The notes under the pieces were generated by a model. The model ran no database searches. It saw only the letters and a list, made by a program, of their open reading frames with translations, and was not told the origin of the DNA. A stretch of DNA of 64,000 nucleotides from Candidatus Hydrogenedentota bacterium (GTDB lineage: Bacteria > Hydrogenedentota > Hydrogenedentia > Hydrogenedentales > JAGMZX01): assembly GCA_029556545.1 (NCBI GenBank), contig JAKQEQ010000138.1:80977-144976 (forward strand). The letters run 5' to 3'. Below are positions 9,457 through 17,843 of the stretch, in pieces (position 1 is the first letter of the stretch; each line of letters begins with the position of its first letter). A program made the translations under genes and the position numbers.

Positions 9457-10113
9457 GGGGGTAGTGCCAACAAAGCCCAGTAACTCCTTCTGTACCCGCA
9501 GTCAAAGGACTTCCCGCAAGAGACTCGGGTAGTGCATTGTAAGTTATTGGGCTGCAATGGGTTAGTGAAATATTGGGAATATTCGATGCGCATTCCTTGG
9601 GGTGTCTTGGAGGTGGTTGGCGAATTGAACGGCGCCTGGATGGAGGCAACGACAAGACTTAACCGTGCCCGCATCAAGGAGTCGCAGCCCATATATAGTA
9701 ACAGGACGGTTCGGCGATTACGGGGAGGCGCCCGCGCGTCGTTGGTCCCCGAGAAGATGCCGTCCAGTTTTCGAAGGACGGGTTGGTGGCAGCAACGATG
9801 CTCGACATCTCGCACGCATGCCTGAGAACTTCGGAGAACAACTTGGCGGCAAGTCGTAAGACCGGGGCGACGGGTATCCCGTAGACGAACCCGGCCGCCG
9901 GCGTCGGGGACGTTTACGGGTTTATGCGCGCTTACTGGCGTCACCGGCGTCCCGGACGCGCGTCAGATACCGTGAGACATTATTGCAGGCACTCGGCAAT
10001 GGATCGAGGAGTCCGGAAACCGCGAGAACTCGGTGGAGCTTGGGCGGTTCCGCGATATTTAACGCGGGCGCGGACACGTTGCCCTGCATCGTCGCAGGAC
10101 ACTCAGGCGGACG
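9457..10113. other. Intergenic stretch with no supported gene
   Basis: This lies between divergent genes. Several short open frames occur on both strands, but none has a plausible ribosome site with a recognisable protein. It reads as a non-coding spacer and upstream region for both neighbours. Confidence 0.6.
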
Positions 10114-10122
10114 TGCTATAAT
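10114..10122 (+). promoter_or_regulatory. Extended -10 promoter element (TGCTATAAT)
   Basis: TGC directly followed by TATAAT sits about 95 bases before the phospholipase-like gene. No good -35 is present at 16-18 bases, as is usual for extended -10 promoters. Confidence 0.5.
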
Positions 10123-10217
10123 GCGGAAGTCCCGCACATGCGAGCGGCGCCGGTTGTGTCTGTGGGGTGGGGTTGAAGTGCATAAAACGACTTCTTCCTG
10201 ACAGAAGGACCCATGGT

Positions 10218-12146
10218 ATGAGTAGTCGCAAGGCGTTGATTGCGGTGATGGTCACTCTATGTGGGAACGGATGGGCGTTTGGACCGGTGACGCACGCTTA
10301 CCTGGCCACGCGGGCGGCTTCCAGCTTGAATGAAGAGATTGTCTGGGGCGCTATCGCGCCCGATTTTGCCGGGTTGGTAAGCGTGGATAATCCCTTGGAG
10401 GGATCCCGGCTGAGCAGCATGACCCACCACGAATATGCCCGCCTCGCCGACTCCTGTTTTGCCATTGGGTTCTCGACTCATAACAGCGACTGGGGGGCGG
10501 ACTATTATGCCCACCTCTTTTATGACACGGGCGCGGAGGACATTTACTCGACCATCATCATCCGCCAATTGAGTCAGGAATTCGGGATCAGCATGCAGCA
10601 AGGCGAAGATCTCTTTGAGGCCGCCATTGACTATCTCATCCGCAGGGATCAAGGTTCTGAAATCGGCATGCTGGTCAGGCGCGCGGCGACGGCGTCTGGA
10701 GCGGTCCAGGAACAGGCCGTGGTCGACGCCTTCGCCGCGGAATTGGCTGCGCGGGTGTCCGGTCTGACGGTTGAGGAAGCGGACGAGGACATTCGAAAGG
10801 CGTTCGAGGCCTATCGCAGCACGATGGAGGTTTACGGGGAGCAGCTTAGCGGCGACTTGGACGCCGTTCGCTCCATGCTCATGCCGTTGCTCGCTGTGCA
10901 CTTGGGGGTCGACTTGGCGACCGCAGAGACCTATTTCGACCGGGCCGTCGAACTCTGTGCGGACTACCAGACCGAAATGGACCGCATCATTGCTGCAATA
11001 GCGCCGCATCTGCCCGAGCATGACTGTGTGGCTTCTGAAGGCGAAGGCGAGGGCGAAGGAGAGGTGGATTTCTGCGTGGCCTTTGCCCAGGTGTCGATGA
11101 ACGCCCTGCTGGGTCAGGTAGGCGACGAATACGGCGCGTTGCTCGCGTTGCTTGACCCCGCAATCGCCGATATCAACGGTCCCTTCCACGTGGACCTTGC
11201 GGACGATCAGAACTACGTTATCGACGTGACGGGCAACGGCCTGCTTGACGCCGGCAGTGAGTTGGGGTTGCTATCCGCGATCCTGAGTGATGCCGAATTC
11301 GATAACGGCGTCCTCACGCATTCCCAGGCGCGCGCCGCGTGGGATCACAACTGGAATCAACTTCTCAACGGGAACATCGGCCCGGTGTTGGCGCCGGTGC
11401 TGCCACCGCTCGTGCCGGGACTCATGGAACTCCTTGTGGGGTATGTCACCCTCGGCGACGGGGGCGTCACAGCCACGGGTCCGTCTAGCGTAACGGGGAG
11501 CGGTTCGTTTGGATTTGTTGCGGGGCTGCTGTCGCTTCTGGAGGATGCGCTCCAAGGCTACTTCGGCAGTGGATTCGCGAACCCCGTGCTCGATAAGGCG
11601 GATTTCACGCTTCTTGAGGAACTGGCGGCCTCGGGCGACGCCGACGGCGACGGCTACACCAATGCGCAGGAGTACGCCTATTTCACGCCGGTCGTCTGCT
11701 TCCGGAAAAAGCAGAACGACCCGTCCATCGACTATGTGACGGCGGCGCTGCATCCGCGCATCTGCCCGGACTGCGAGGGATGCCCGGAGTGCAGGCCGTC
11801 CACGAGGCACCTGTTCCGCGTCGGCGAAGACGCCTGTCTGGCCGTGCCCGGCGATGTGTCCCCGGACGAGATATTCATTTGGTCAAGAGAGGGCGCGGGA
11901 AGGCTCATCGAGGGCCGCTATGTCGGCGCACGTTGCAAGACCCTCCTTATCCCGAATTTGCAGATCGAGGACACCGGAACCTATACCTGCCAATATCCGG
12001 GCGAAAAGGGGACTTATTCTGTGCAGATCACGGTTGCGGAAGCCGTACCTGCGGCGGATGTCGGGGGACTTATGCTGATCTCGCTGGCGCTGCCGTTCGC
12101 GGCGTGTGTTGTGTCGAGGCTTCGGAAGCGAGCCGCCAGGCTTTGA
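10218..12146 (+). CDS. Secreted zinc-dependent phospholipase C-like protein with Ig domain and C-terminal membrane anchor
   Basis: AGAAGGA precedes the ATG at 10218 by about nine bases; the upstream in-frame start lacks this. After a signal peptide ending at GWAFG, the residues GPVTHAYLA, GAIAPDF, MTHHE and HNSDWGADYYAHLF match the scattered His/Asp ligands of the zinc-dependent phospholipase C / S1-P1 fold. Residues 110-270 are helical. A short GEG linker near residue 280 leads to a helical region with a DADGDGYTNAQEY calcium loop. A Cys-rich patch (CPDCEGCPEC) follows, and then an Ig-like domain ending in DTGTYTCQYP. The C-terminus is a single hydrophobic helix followed by RLRKRAARL, which resembles a sorting or anchoring tail. 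It lacks the module carried by its neighbours. The substrate is uncertain. Confidence 0.7.
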   Translation: MSSRKALIAVMVTLCGNGWAFGPVTHAYLATRAASSLNEEIVWGAIAPDFAGLVSVDNPLEGSRLSSMTHHEYARLADSCFAIGFSTHNSDWGADYYAHLFYDTGAEDIYSTIIIRQLSQEFGISMQQGEDLFEAAIDYLIRRDQGSEIGMLVRRAATASGAVQEQAVVDAFAAELAARVSGLTVEEADEDIRKAFEAYRSTMEVYGEQLSGDLDAVRSMLMPLLAVHLGVDLATAETYFDRAVELCADYQTEMDRIIAAIAPHLPEHDCVASEGEGEGEGEVDFCVAFAQVSMNALLGQVGDEYGALLALLDPAIADINGPFHVDLADDQNYVIDVTGNGLLDAGSELGLLSAILSDAEFDNGVLTHSQARAAWDHNWNQLLNGNIGPVLAPVLPPLVPGLMELLVGYVTLGDGGVTATGPSSVTGSGSFGFVAGLLSLLEDALQGYFGSGFANPVLDKADFTLLEELAASGDADGDGYTNAQEYAYFTPVVCFRKKQNDPSIDYVTAALHPRICPDCEGCPECRPSTRHLFRVGEDACLAVPGDVSPDEIFIWSREGAGRLIEGRYVGARCKTLLIPNLQIEDTGTYTCQYPGEKGTYSVQITVAEAVPAADVGGLMLISLALPFAACVVSRLRKRAARL

Positions 12147-12199
12147 GACGACGCGCGACGACGGGTACTGTGGTGCTTGGGAGGCGGGAGGACGCAGTC

Positions 12200-13480
12200 A
12201 TGAATGGTGTGAGCGCGTTTTGGTCTCGCGGGGCCGGTATGTGGTGCATCGTGGCCTTGACTGGTTTATGCCACGCGGGCGGTACGGTCGCGGCGCCGGC
12301 GCCCGACCGCGATAGCGTGCCTCATCGTGCGCTGATCCCGCCGGAGGTCGTGTCGATCTTGCGGAACGGGCCGAGCCCGACGGCGGCGCCGGAAGTCGCG
12401 TTTGGAGTCTTGTTCAGTGAGGCGGTGACGGGCGTGGATATTGAGGACTTTGAATTGGAGGCGCATAATCTGGTCGGCGAGGCGATTTTGAGCGTGACCG
12501 GGAGCGGCGCGGGCTACACCGTTCTCGTCGCTTCGGGCGAAGGCGCCGGCGTCATCGAGGTGCACCTGCGGGACAACGACACGATTCGCGATGTCGATAA
12601 CAACGCGTTGGGCGGCCCGGGCTTGGGCAATGGCGACCATGAGTGCGATGAGATGTACATTGTGGACCGGCGCGGGCCGGAGATTGCACTTGCGGGGGAT
12701 AATCCCCTGGTTATCGAGTGCGGGGACGTATTCATCCGTCCGAACGCTACTGCGTTCGATACCACCTACGGGGACGTTTCCGGCGATATAGCAGTAACCG
12801 GCGACGCGGATGCGGACGCCGTGGGCGACTACGAAGTCACCTACACGGTGAGCGACCCGCTGGGCAATACGACCGAACTGGTCTTGGCGGTTCACGTGCG
12901 CGACACGAGCCTTCCCGAAATCGCGTTGTCAGGGGCGAATCCCCTGGCTTGGCCCTGCAGTGTTCCGTATGTGGACCCGGGAGCGGCAGTCACGGACGTT
13001 TGTGACGCCGCGCCCGTCCTGGTTATTGACGACACGGATGTCGACCCGTCGCACGCAGGGAGCTTCACGGTTGTTCTTACGGCGACGGATGCTTCGGGGA
13101 ATGTGAACCAGGCGGTCCGGGTGGTGAACGTGGCGGCCCCATGCGGCGAGGGCGAAGGCGAGCCGCCCGAAGAGCACACGGCGGACCAAGACGGCGATGG
13201 ATTGATAGAACTGAGCGAGTTGCTGCGAGTGATCCAGTTCTACAACTCGGGCGGGTTCCACTGCGCGGATGATCCGGGCAGTACGGAAGACGGTTACGTG
13301 CCCGGCCCCGGCGCGAACGAGACATGCTCTCCGCATAACAGCGACTACGCGCCGCCGGGTCCGGATTGGCAGATCGCATTGACCGAGTTGCTGCGAATCA
13401 TCCAATTCTACAACTCGGGCGGTTACCACTACTGCCCCGGCGAAGGCACGGAGGACGGCTTCTGCCCCGGCGCCGCGTGA
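12200..13480 (+). CDS. Secreted Ig-like/DUF5011-like protein with shared C-terminal module
   Basis: GGGAGG at 12186-12191 selects the ATG at 12200; the frame is open far upstream, but that part overlaps the previous gene. A signal peptide (MWCIVALTGLCHAGGTVAA) is followed by a domain with FGVLFSEAVTGVDIEDFEL and LRDNDTIRDVDNNALGG, paralogous to the one near the C-terminus of the 5288-9187 protein. Two DUF5011-like Ig domains (GPEIALAGDNP, LPEIALSGANP) follow. A very short GEGEGE linker precedes the best-preserved copy of the C-terminal module (DQDGDGLIELSELLRVIQFYN). It is 53 bases behind the phospholipase-like gene and could be co-transcribed with it. A structural or anchoring role is likely. 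No enzyme domain is seen. Confidence 0.8.
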   Translation: MNGVSAFWSRGAGMWCIVALTGLCHAGGTVAAPAPDRDSVPHRALIPPEVVSILRNGPSPTAAPEVAFGVLFSEAVTGVDIEDFELEAHNLVGEAILSVTGSGAGYTVLVASGEGAGVIEVHLRDNDTIRDVDNNALGGPGLGNGDHECDEMYIVDRRGPEIALAGDNPLVIECGDVFIRPNATAFDTTYGDVSGDIAVTGDADADAVGDYEVTYTVSDPLGNTTELVLAVHVRDTSLPEIALSGANPLAWPCSVPYVDPGAAVTDVCDAAPVLVIDDTDVDPSHAGSFTVVLTATDASGNVNQAVRVVNVAAPCGEGEGEPPEEHTADQDGDGLIELSELLRVIQFYNSGGFHCADDPGSTEDGYVPGPGANETCSPHNSDYAPPGPDWQIALTELLRIIQFYNSGGYHYCPGEGTEDGFCPGAA

Positions 13481-13581
13481 AGCATCCGTGGATGAGAGTC
13501 CCGATGCCCCTATGGCGGATCCGGGGATCGTGTCATGATGTTCCAGGTCGCATTGCCGTCGTGCATGGCCGTTGCGGACGT

Positions 13582-13611
13582 TTGACGGGGGGCAGGCGGG
13601 TCTGCTATATT
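13582..13611 (+). promoter_or_regulatory. Promoter of rplJL
   Basis: TTGACG, an 18-base spacer and TATATT preceded by TGC (extended -10) lie about 170 bases ahead of rplJ. They show that rplJL is transcribed from its own promoter here. Confidence 0.7.
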
Positions 13612-13714
13612 TCGGGCAACGCGAACCGCGCGTCGAAGACAGCCGGCGGCCACAGGGCCTTAAATCTGCCTGCCGAGACGTAGCGCGTGCCGTGGAAATC
13701 GAGTTGATCTTTCC

Positions 13715-13752
13715 ATGTCCCGCGCCGTCATTCGATGGCGCGGGACATTTTT
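13715..13752 (+). promoter_or_regulatory. Attenuator-like hairpin in the rplJ leader
   Basis: A perfect 12-bp stem (ATGTCCCGCGCC / GGCGCGGGACAT) with a 10-base loop runs directly into TTTTT, 27 bases before the rplJ start. Its shape is that of an intrinsic terminator placed inside a leader. In other bacteria the rplJ leader binds L10(L12)4 and attenuates the operon, so autoregulation is likely by analogy. The L10-binding kink-turn itself was not identified. Confidence 0.75.
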
Positions 13753-13763
13753 CACGCCAAGGG

Positions 13764-13774
13764 AAAGGAGGTGA
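13764..13774 (+). promoter_or_regulatory. Ribosome binding site that fixes a TTG start for rplJ
   Basis: AAAGGAGGTGA is a near-perfect Shine-Dalgarno site. Its GGAGG is eight bases before TTG at 13780. The upstream in-frame ATG (13735) and GTG (13771) would lie before or inside the site and inside the attenuator, so they are excluded. Confidence 0.8.
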
Positions 13775-13779
13775 CTCGA

Positions 13780-14310
13780 TTGGCAAGACCGGAAAAGGAA
13801 GCCGCCGTCGCGGAACTGAAGCAGCGCATCCAGGACAACGAGGTCGCGATTCTCACGAAGTACGTTGGGATCAACGTGGCCCAGGTGACGGAACTGCGCA
13901 GGCTGATGCGGGAAGCGGGCGTCGATTTCAAGGTGTACAAGAACACCCTGGCGACGATCGCGCTGCGTGAACTCGGGCTCGAGGGCGCGGTCCCGTTCAT
14001 GGAGGGACCGACCGCGTGGGCCTTCTCGAAGGATCCCGTGGCCCCCGCGAAAATCCTGAAGGATTTCCGCAAGCAGGCGGACGTCGTCGGCATGACCGGC
14101 GGCATTGTGAGCGGGCGCGTCGTGGGACGCGACAGGCTCCAGGCGTTGGCCGATCTGCCGTCGGTGGACCAGTTGCGGGCGCAGGTGGTGGGCGTCATCG
14201 CCATGCCGTTGCGCAATCTGGTGGGCGCGCTGAGCGCGCTCCCGCGGAATCTGGCGAACGTGGTGGACCAGATTCGGAAACAGAAGGAAGAAGAGGCGCA
14301 GGCCGCATAG
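13780..14310 (+). CDS. rplJ: 50S ribosomal protein L10
   Basis: The protein starts MARPEKEAAVAELKQRIQD and contains the L10 signatures VAILTKYVGINVAQVTELR, AGVDFKVYKNTLA, FMEGPTAWAF, GGIVSGRVV and a C-terminal helix RNLANVVDQIRKQKEEE that binds L12 dimers. At 176 residues it is of usual length. L10 forms the base of the ribosomal stalk. It is followed after 81 bases by rplL, the universal partner. rplK-rplA are not upstream and rpoBC is not downstream, which is unusual. Confidence 0.97.
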   Translation: MARPEKEAAVAELKQRIQDNEVAILTKYVGINVAQVTELRRLMREAGVDFKVYKNTLATIALRELGLEGAVPFMEGPTAWAFSKDPVAPAKILKDFRKQADVVGMTGGIVSGRVVGRDRLQALADLPSVDQLRAQVVGVIAMPLRNLVGALSALPRNLANVVDQIRKQKEEEAQAA

Positions 14311-14391
14311 CGGGGCCGCGCCGAGTCAGGCAAGAACATAGGAAACGCGCGGCCAGCGCGCCGCGTGCGCAATACAGGAGATTACACATCC

Positions 14392-14808
14392 ATGTCGGAA
14401 GAAACCTTGACGCTGTCGTCGGAAGTACAGCAGATTATCGATGAAGTGAAGCAGCTTTCCGTGCTGCAGTTGAGTGAACTGGTGAAGGGCCTCGAGGAGA
14501 CCTTCGGCGTGACGGCGGCGGCCCCGATGATGATGGGCGCCATGCCGATGGCGTCCGCAGGCGGCGAAGCGGCGGTGGAAGAGGCGCCGACCTCGTTCGA
14601 CGTCATCCTGAAGGACCACGGATCGCAGAAGATTCAGGTCATCAAGGAAGTCCGCGCGTTGACCGGTCTCGGCCTGAAGGAAGCGAAGGACCTGGTCGAC
14701 GGCTGCCCGAAGCCGGTCAAGCAGGCCGTCGCGGACGACGAAGCCAAGAAGATCAAGGAGACGCTCGAGGCGGTCGGCGCGGTCATCGAGATCAAGCCCG
14801 CCGGGTGA
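14392..14808 (+). CDS. rplL: 50S ribosomal protein L7/L12
   Basis: AGGAG 11 bases before ATG 14392 sets the start. The N-terminal dimerisation domain ([21 protein letters not shown]), an Ala/Met/Gly hinge and the C-terminal factor-binding domain ([34 protein letters not shown]) are complete at 138 residues. L12 recruits elongation factors to the ribosome stalk. It forms a two-gene unit with rplJ, and a strong hairpin follows the stop. Confidence 0.98.
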   Translation: MSEETLTLSSEVQQIIDEVKQLSVLQLSELVKGLEETFGVTAAAPMMMGAMPMASAGGEAAVEEAPTSFDVILKDHGSQKIQVIKEVRALTGLGLKEAKDLVDGCPKPVKQAVADDEAKKIKETLEAVGAVIEIKPAG

Positions 14809-14832
14809 TCCCACGGCTATTGCGTCTTGTTC

Positions 14833-14866
14833 CGTCGCGGTCGACCGGTCTCGGTCGGCCGCGACG
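14833..14866 (+). terminator. Terminator after rplL
   Basis: A 15-bp stem (CGTCGCGGTCGACCG / CGGTCGGCCGCGACG, one wobble) with a GTCT loop lies 25 bases past rplL. The T-run is weak (GGGTGTTTG), so termination may be partial or Rho-assisted. Confidence 0.6.
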
Positions 14867-14942
14867 GGTGTTTGCGCGGGGCAATGTAAGACAAGATGCT
14901 CTCCGTCTGAAAATCCGCGCCAGATCGGCTATACTACGTCTG

Positions 14943-14977
14943 GAAATACCATGTGTATTTCGTGGAAACACCACGAA
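14943..14977 (+). promoter_or_regulatory. Overlapping palindromes before the PIN toxin gene (possible operator)
   Basis: GAAATAC-5-GTATTTC (14943-14961) overlaps TTCGTGG-5-CCACGAA (14959-14977). Both lie between a TATACT (14930-14935) and the ATG at 14980. Perfect 7-base dyads at a toxin-antitoxin promoter suggest autorepression. This is inferred. Confidence 0.5.
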
Positions 14978-14979
14978 CA

Positions 14980-15497
14980 ATGGACCCTGAGACACTGAAT
15001 AGGCCAAGAGTCTACATCGAGTCTTCGGTCGTCAGTTACTACACGGCGCGCCGTTCGCGCGACTTGATTGTCGCGGCACACCAGGAGATTACCTACGCTT
15101 GGTGGGACCATCACCTGCATGAATACGATGCGTGCATTTCACAAGCGTCCTGAATGAGATTGGCCGCGGCGATCCCGATGCGGCGGCCGCACGACTCGAC
15201 GCGGTAAGTGAATTCCCGCTGCTACCCATATTGCCGGAAAGCGAGTCTTTGGCGATGCAGTATGCTGAGCGACTGGCGCTGCCGGAGAAGGGCGTGTATG
15301 ATGCGTTGCATATCGCCATCGCTTCGGTGCATGGTGTTGACTACCTCGTGACGTGGAATTGCGCGCACATAGCGAATGCGCGTATGCGCAGGCATTTGGC
15401 GGCAATTAACTCGGCCATGGGTTTTCCGTTGCCCGTCATTTGCACCCCGGAGGAACTACTTGATGACGACACATTCGCAGACCCCTATCGTCGTTGA
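14980..15497 (+). pseudogene. PIN-domain (VapC-like) toxin gene with a one-base deletion
   Basis: Two overlapping frames make one PIN-domain protein. The first carries RVYIESSVVSYYTARRSRD and ITYAWWDHHLHEYDACISQA. The second continues VLNEIGRGDPDAAAARLDAV ... KGVYDALHIAIASVHGVDYLVTWNCAHIANA. Near 15147 the sequence reads CAAGCGTCCTGA, where one added G would restore SQAVLNEIG. The acidic PIN residues are present across both frames (E in YIESS, D in YDALHIA, and the TWN motif). Intact relatives are Mg-dependent RNases of type II toxin-antitoxin pairs. Either the toxin is dead or this is a sequencing error. Confidence 0.75.
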
Positions 15498-15660
15498 TCC
15501 GATTGTCGCGGAGGTCCGCAAGGCGCGGGACGAAATGGCACGCGAGGCAAACTATGATCTGCACACCCTTTGCGAGCGCTTGCGCGCCGAGGAACGAGAA
15601 CATCCCGAACGACTTGTCGCCACGCCTGCCCAGCGGCGGGCACAAGAGGGCGAACGCTAG
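15463..15660 (+). CDS. Small partner (likely antitoxin) of the PIN toxin
   Basis: The ATG at 15463 follows GGAGG at 15449-15453 and lies inside the 3' end of the PIN gene, so the two are translationally coupled. The 65-residue product (DPIVAEVRKARDEMAREANY, DLHTLCERLR) matches a small charged helical family that commonly follows VapC-like PIN genes in toxin-first pairs. No DNA-binding motif is obvious. The antitoxin role is inferred from position and family resemblance. Confidence 0.65.
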   Translation: MTTHSQTPIVVDPIVAEVRKARDEMAREANYDLHTLCERLRAEEREHPERLVATPAQRRAQEGER

Positions 15661-15676
15661 ACGAGTGCGCTAGTAA

Positions 15677-16513
15677 ATGAAAACCTACGCCTTTGAGGGA
15701 ACGGACAAGTATTACCTCGACCCGGAGTTGCGGGCCATCGTGAACATGGCGCTGGCGATGGAGAAGCCGCTCATCTTGACGGGCGAGGCGGGCACGGGTA
15801 AGACGCAGTTGGCCTTCGAGGTCGCGCGGGCGCTCGGGATGCGCCTCGAAGTGCTGCGGTGCAAGTCGACGATCAAGGGCGAGGAGGCGTGTTACACGCA
15901 GGACACGGTGCTGCGGTTGAATGACGCGCGCTTCGGTTCGGGAAAGACCGGGCGCAATGTCGAGAACTTCTACGATTACGTCATCTGGGGGCCGATCGGG
16001 CGCGCCTTTCGCGCGGACGAGAAGGTGGTGCTCCTGCTGGATGAGATCGACAAGACCGAGTCGGACGTGCAGGACAACCTGCTCGATATCCTCGACGAGT
16101 GCCAGTTCACCATCCGCGAAGTGAATGAAACCATCAAGGCGGCGATTCGCCCGGCCATTTTCATCACGTCGAACGCGAAGCGGGAGTTGTCCGATCCGTT
16201 TCTGCGGCGGTGCTACTGCCATCACATCGCGTTTCCGTCGCCGGACGACATGCGCCGGATTGTTAATCTGCATTATCCCGACACGAATCCGAAATTGCTG
16301 AAAGCGGCCACCGACATCTTCTACGAACTGCGGGGCCGCGGCTTCGAGAAGCCGCCGGCGACCAGCGAACTGCTGAACTGGATCGGCGCGCTCGAAATCG
16401 CGGACCGCATCCCGGAACCCGAGGACCCGCCGCTCATCGGCGTGCTGCTCAAGCGCGCGGGCGATATCCAGCGTTTCCGCAAGGGGGACGCGGGCCGCAG
16501 GCCGTATTATTGA
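15677..16513 (+). CDS. MoxR-type AAA+ ATPase
   Basis: Walker A is GEAGTGKT at residues 36-43, Walker B is VVLLLDEID, sensor 1 is IFITSN, and the arginine finger region is DPFLRRCYCHHI. This is the MoxR/RavA class of AAA+ ATPase, which acts as a chaperone that activates or inserts metal cofactors, usually with a VWA-domain partner. The next gene is such a partner, 79 bases downstream. The start at 15677 has no strong ribosome site. At 278 residues the length is normal for the family. The client enzyme is not in the window. Confidence 0.9.
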   Translation: MKTYAFEGTDKYYLDPELRAIVNMALAMEKPLILTGEAGTGKTQLAFEVARALGMRLEVLRCKSTIKGEEACYTQDTVLRLNDARFGSGKTGRNVENFYDYVIWGPIGRAFRADEKVVLLLDEIDKTESDVQDNLLDILDECQFTIREVNETIKAAIRPAIFITSNAKRELSDPFLRRCYCHHIAFPSPDDMRRIVNLHYPDTNPKLLKAATDIFYELRGRGFEKPPATSELLNWIGALEIADRIPEPEDPPLIGVLLKRAGDIQRFRKGDAGRRPYY

Positions 16514-16544
16514 GGTTCATGTAGCACAACACTCCTGCTTGTGT

Positions 16545-16586
16545 TCGATTACGATTACGAGCACGAGCACGAGTACGAGTACGAGG
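16545..16586 (+). repeat. Low-complexity hexanucleotide repeat (CGATTA / CGAGCA / CGAGTA)
   Basis: Seven six-base units in three pairs fill the gap between the MoxR and VWA genes. A related tract with the same phase lies at 17886-17923 just past the VWA gene, so this gene is bracketed by them. Confidence 0.8.
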
Positions 16587-16592
16587 TATTGC

Positions 16593-17819
16593 ATGGGCAA
16601 GGGAGAAGACGCTCGGACGGCGAGCGCGCTGTTTGTTGATTTTGTGGCGCTGTTGCGGGAGTACGGGGTGCCGGCGAGCGTGAAGGACCTGCTCGAATTG
16701 AACCAGGGGCTCGAAAAGGGCCTGGTCGAGAGCCTCGACGACCTGTACGTGTTTGCGCGGCTTTGTTTCGTGCGGCGGGCCGAGCACATGGACGCCTATG
16801 AGCGGGCGTTTGCGCTGTATTTCTTCGGTATCGATCTCCCGCCGGTGGCCGAGGGCGACCCGGAATTGTTCCAGACGAAACAGTTCCGCGAATGGCTCGA
16901 ACAGCAGGTGCGCGCGGGGAAACTGCCGCCGCGCGCGGTCTGGGAACTCGACCCCGAGGAACTGATGCGCCGCTTCTGGGACACGGTCCGCGAGCAGATG
17001 GAGGGACACCACGGCGGCAGCCGCTGGATCGGCACGGGCGGTAATTCGCCTTTCGGGCATTCGGGCAACGCGGCGCGGGGCGTGCGGGTGTACGGCGAGT
17101 CCGGGGGGCGGTCCGCGCTCAAAGTCATCGGCGACCGCCGCTATATCCAGTACTCGGACGCGGTCACGCTGCGGGAGGAAAACCTGCGCCAGGCTCTCGA
17201 AACGATGAAGCACATGAAGGCCGAAGGCCCGCGCGATCGGCTGAATCTCGACGAGACCATCCGCCGTACCGCGCGCAACGGGGGCGAGATCGACCTCGTC
17301 TTCGAGCGGGACCTCCGCGACAAGATCAGCGTGGTGCTCCTTATCGATAACGGGGGCTACTCGATGCGCCCGTTTATCCGGCTCACGCAGATGTTGTTCA
17401 CGAAGTTGCACGAGCGCTTCGAGGACCTCACTACCTATTACTTTCACAATACAATCTACGAGAAGGTCTGGGTCGATTTTCGGCGCGTCCGGGCGTTCCC
17501 GATCGAGACGCTGCTCACGCGCCGGCAGGACACGCGCATCGTCATTTTCGGCGACGCCACGATGGCCCCCGAGGAACTCGAACTGCCCGGCGGCGCGCTC
17601 GCGTATTGGGGCGGCGCGGCGCAACTCCCGAGCACGTACTGGCTCAATCGCCTCGCCGAACGTTTCCGCCATGCCTGCTGGCTCAATCCCATCCCGAAGG
17701 ACCAGTGGGACAGCACCTACGGCGCGTACACGCTCAACCGTATCCGCCGTCTCTTCCACATGGAGGACATGACGTTGGGGGGTATCAAGGGCATGGTGGA
17801 GTTCCTCAGCGAGAAGTGA
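16593..17819 (+). CDS. VWA-domain (CoxE-like) partner of the MoxR ATPase
   Basis: The ATG at 16593 is chosen because the upstream part of the frame is only the hexanucleotide repeat (SITITSTSTSTST). The N-terminal half is helical (SVKDLLELNQGLEKGL, then FARLCFVRRAEHMDAYERAF). The C-terminal half is von Willebrand A-like: KISVVLLIDNGGYSMRPFI is the metal-site strand, with DNGGYS in place of the usual DxSxS. TRIVIFGDATMAPEEL follows. CoxE-like proteins pair with MoxR ATPases to mature metal enzymes. The altered MIDAS (Gly for the first Ser) is worth noting. The gene is cotranscribed with the ATPase if the repeat between them does not terminate. Confidence 0.85.
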   Translation: MGKGEDARTASALFVDFVALLREYGVPASVKDLLELNQGLEKGLVESLDDLYVFARLCFVRRAEHMDAYERAFALYFFGIDLPPVAEGDPELFQTKQFREWLEQQVRAGKLPPRAVWELDPEELMRRFWDTVREQMEGHHGGSRWIGTGGNSPFGHSGNAARGVRVYGESGGRSALKVIGDRRYIQYSDAVTLREENLRQALETMKHMKAEGPRDRLNLDETIRRTARNGGEIDLVFERDLRDKISVVLLIDNGGYSMRPFIRLTQMLFTKLHERFEDLTTYYFHNTIYEKVWVDFRRVRAFPIETLLTRRQDTRIVIFGDATMAPEELELPGGALAYWGGAAQLPSTYWLNRLAERFRHACWLNPIPKDQWDSTYGAYTLNRIRRLFHMEDMTLGGIKGMVEFLSEK

Positions 17820-17843
17820 GAGGAACGCCACACCTCCTATGGC

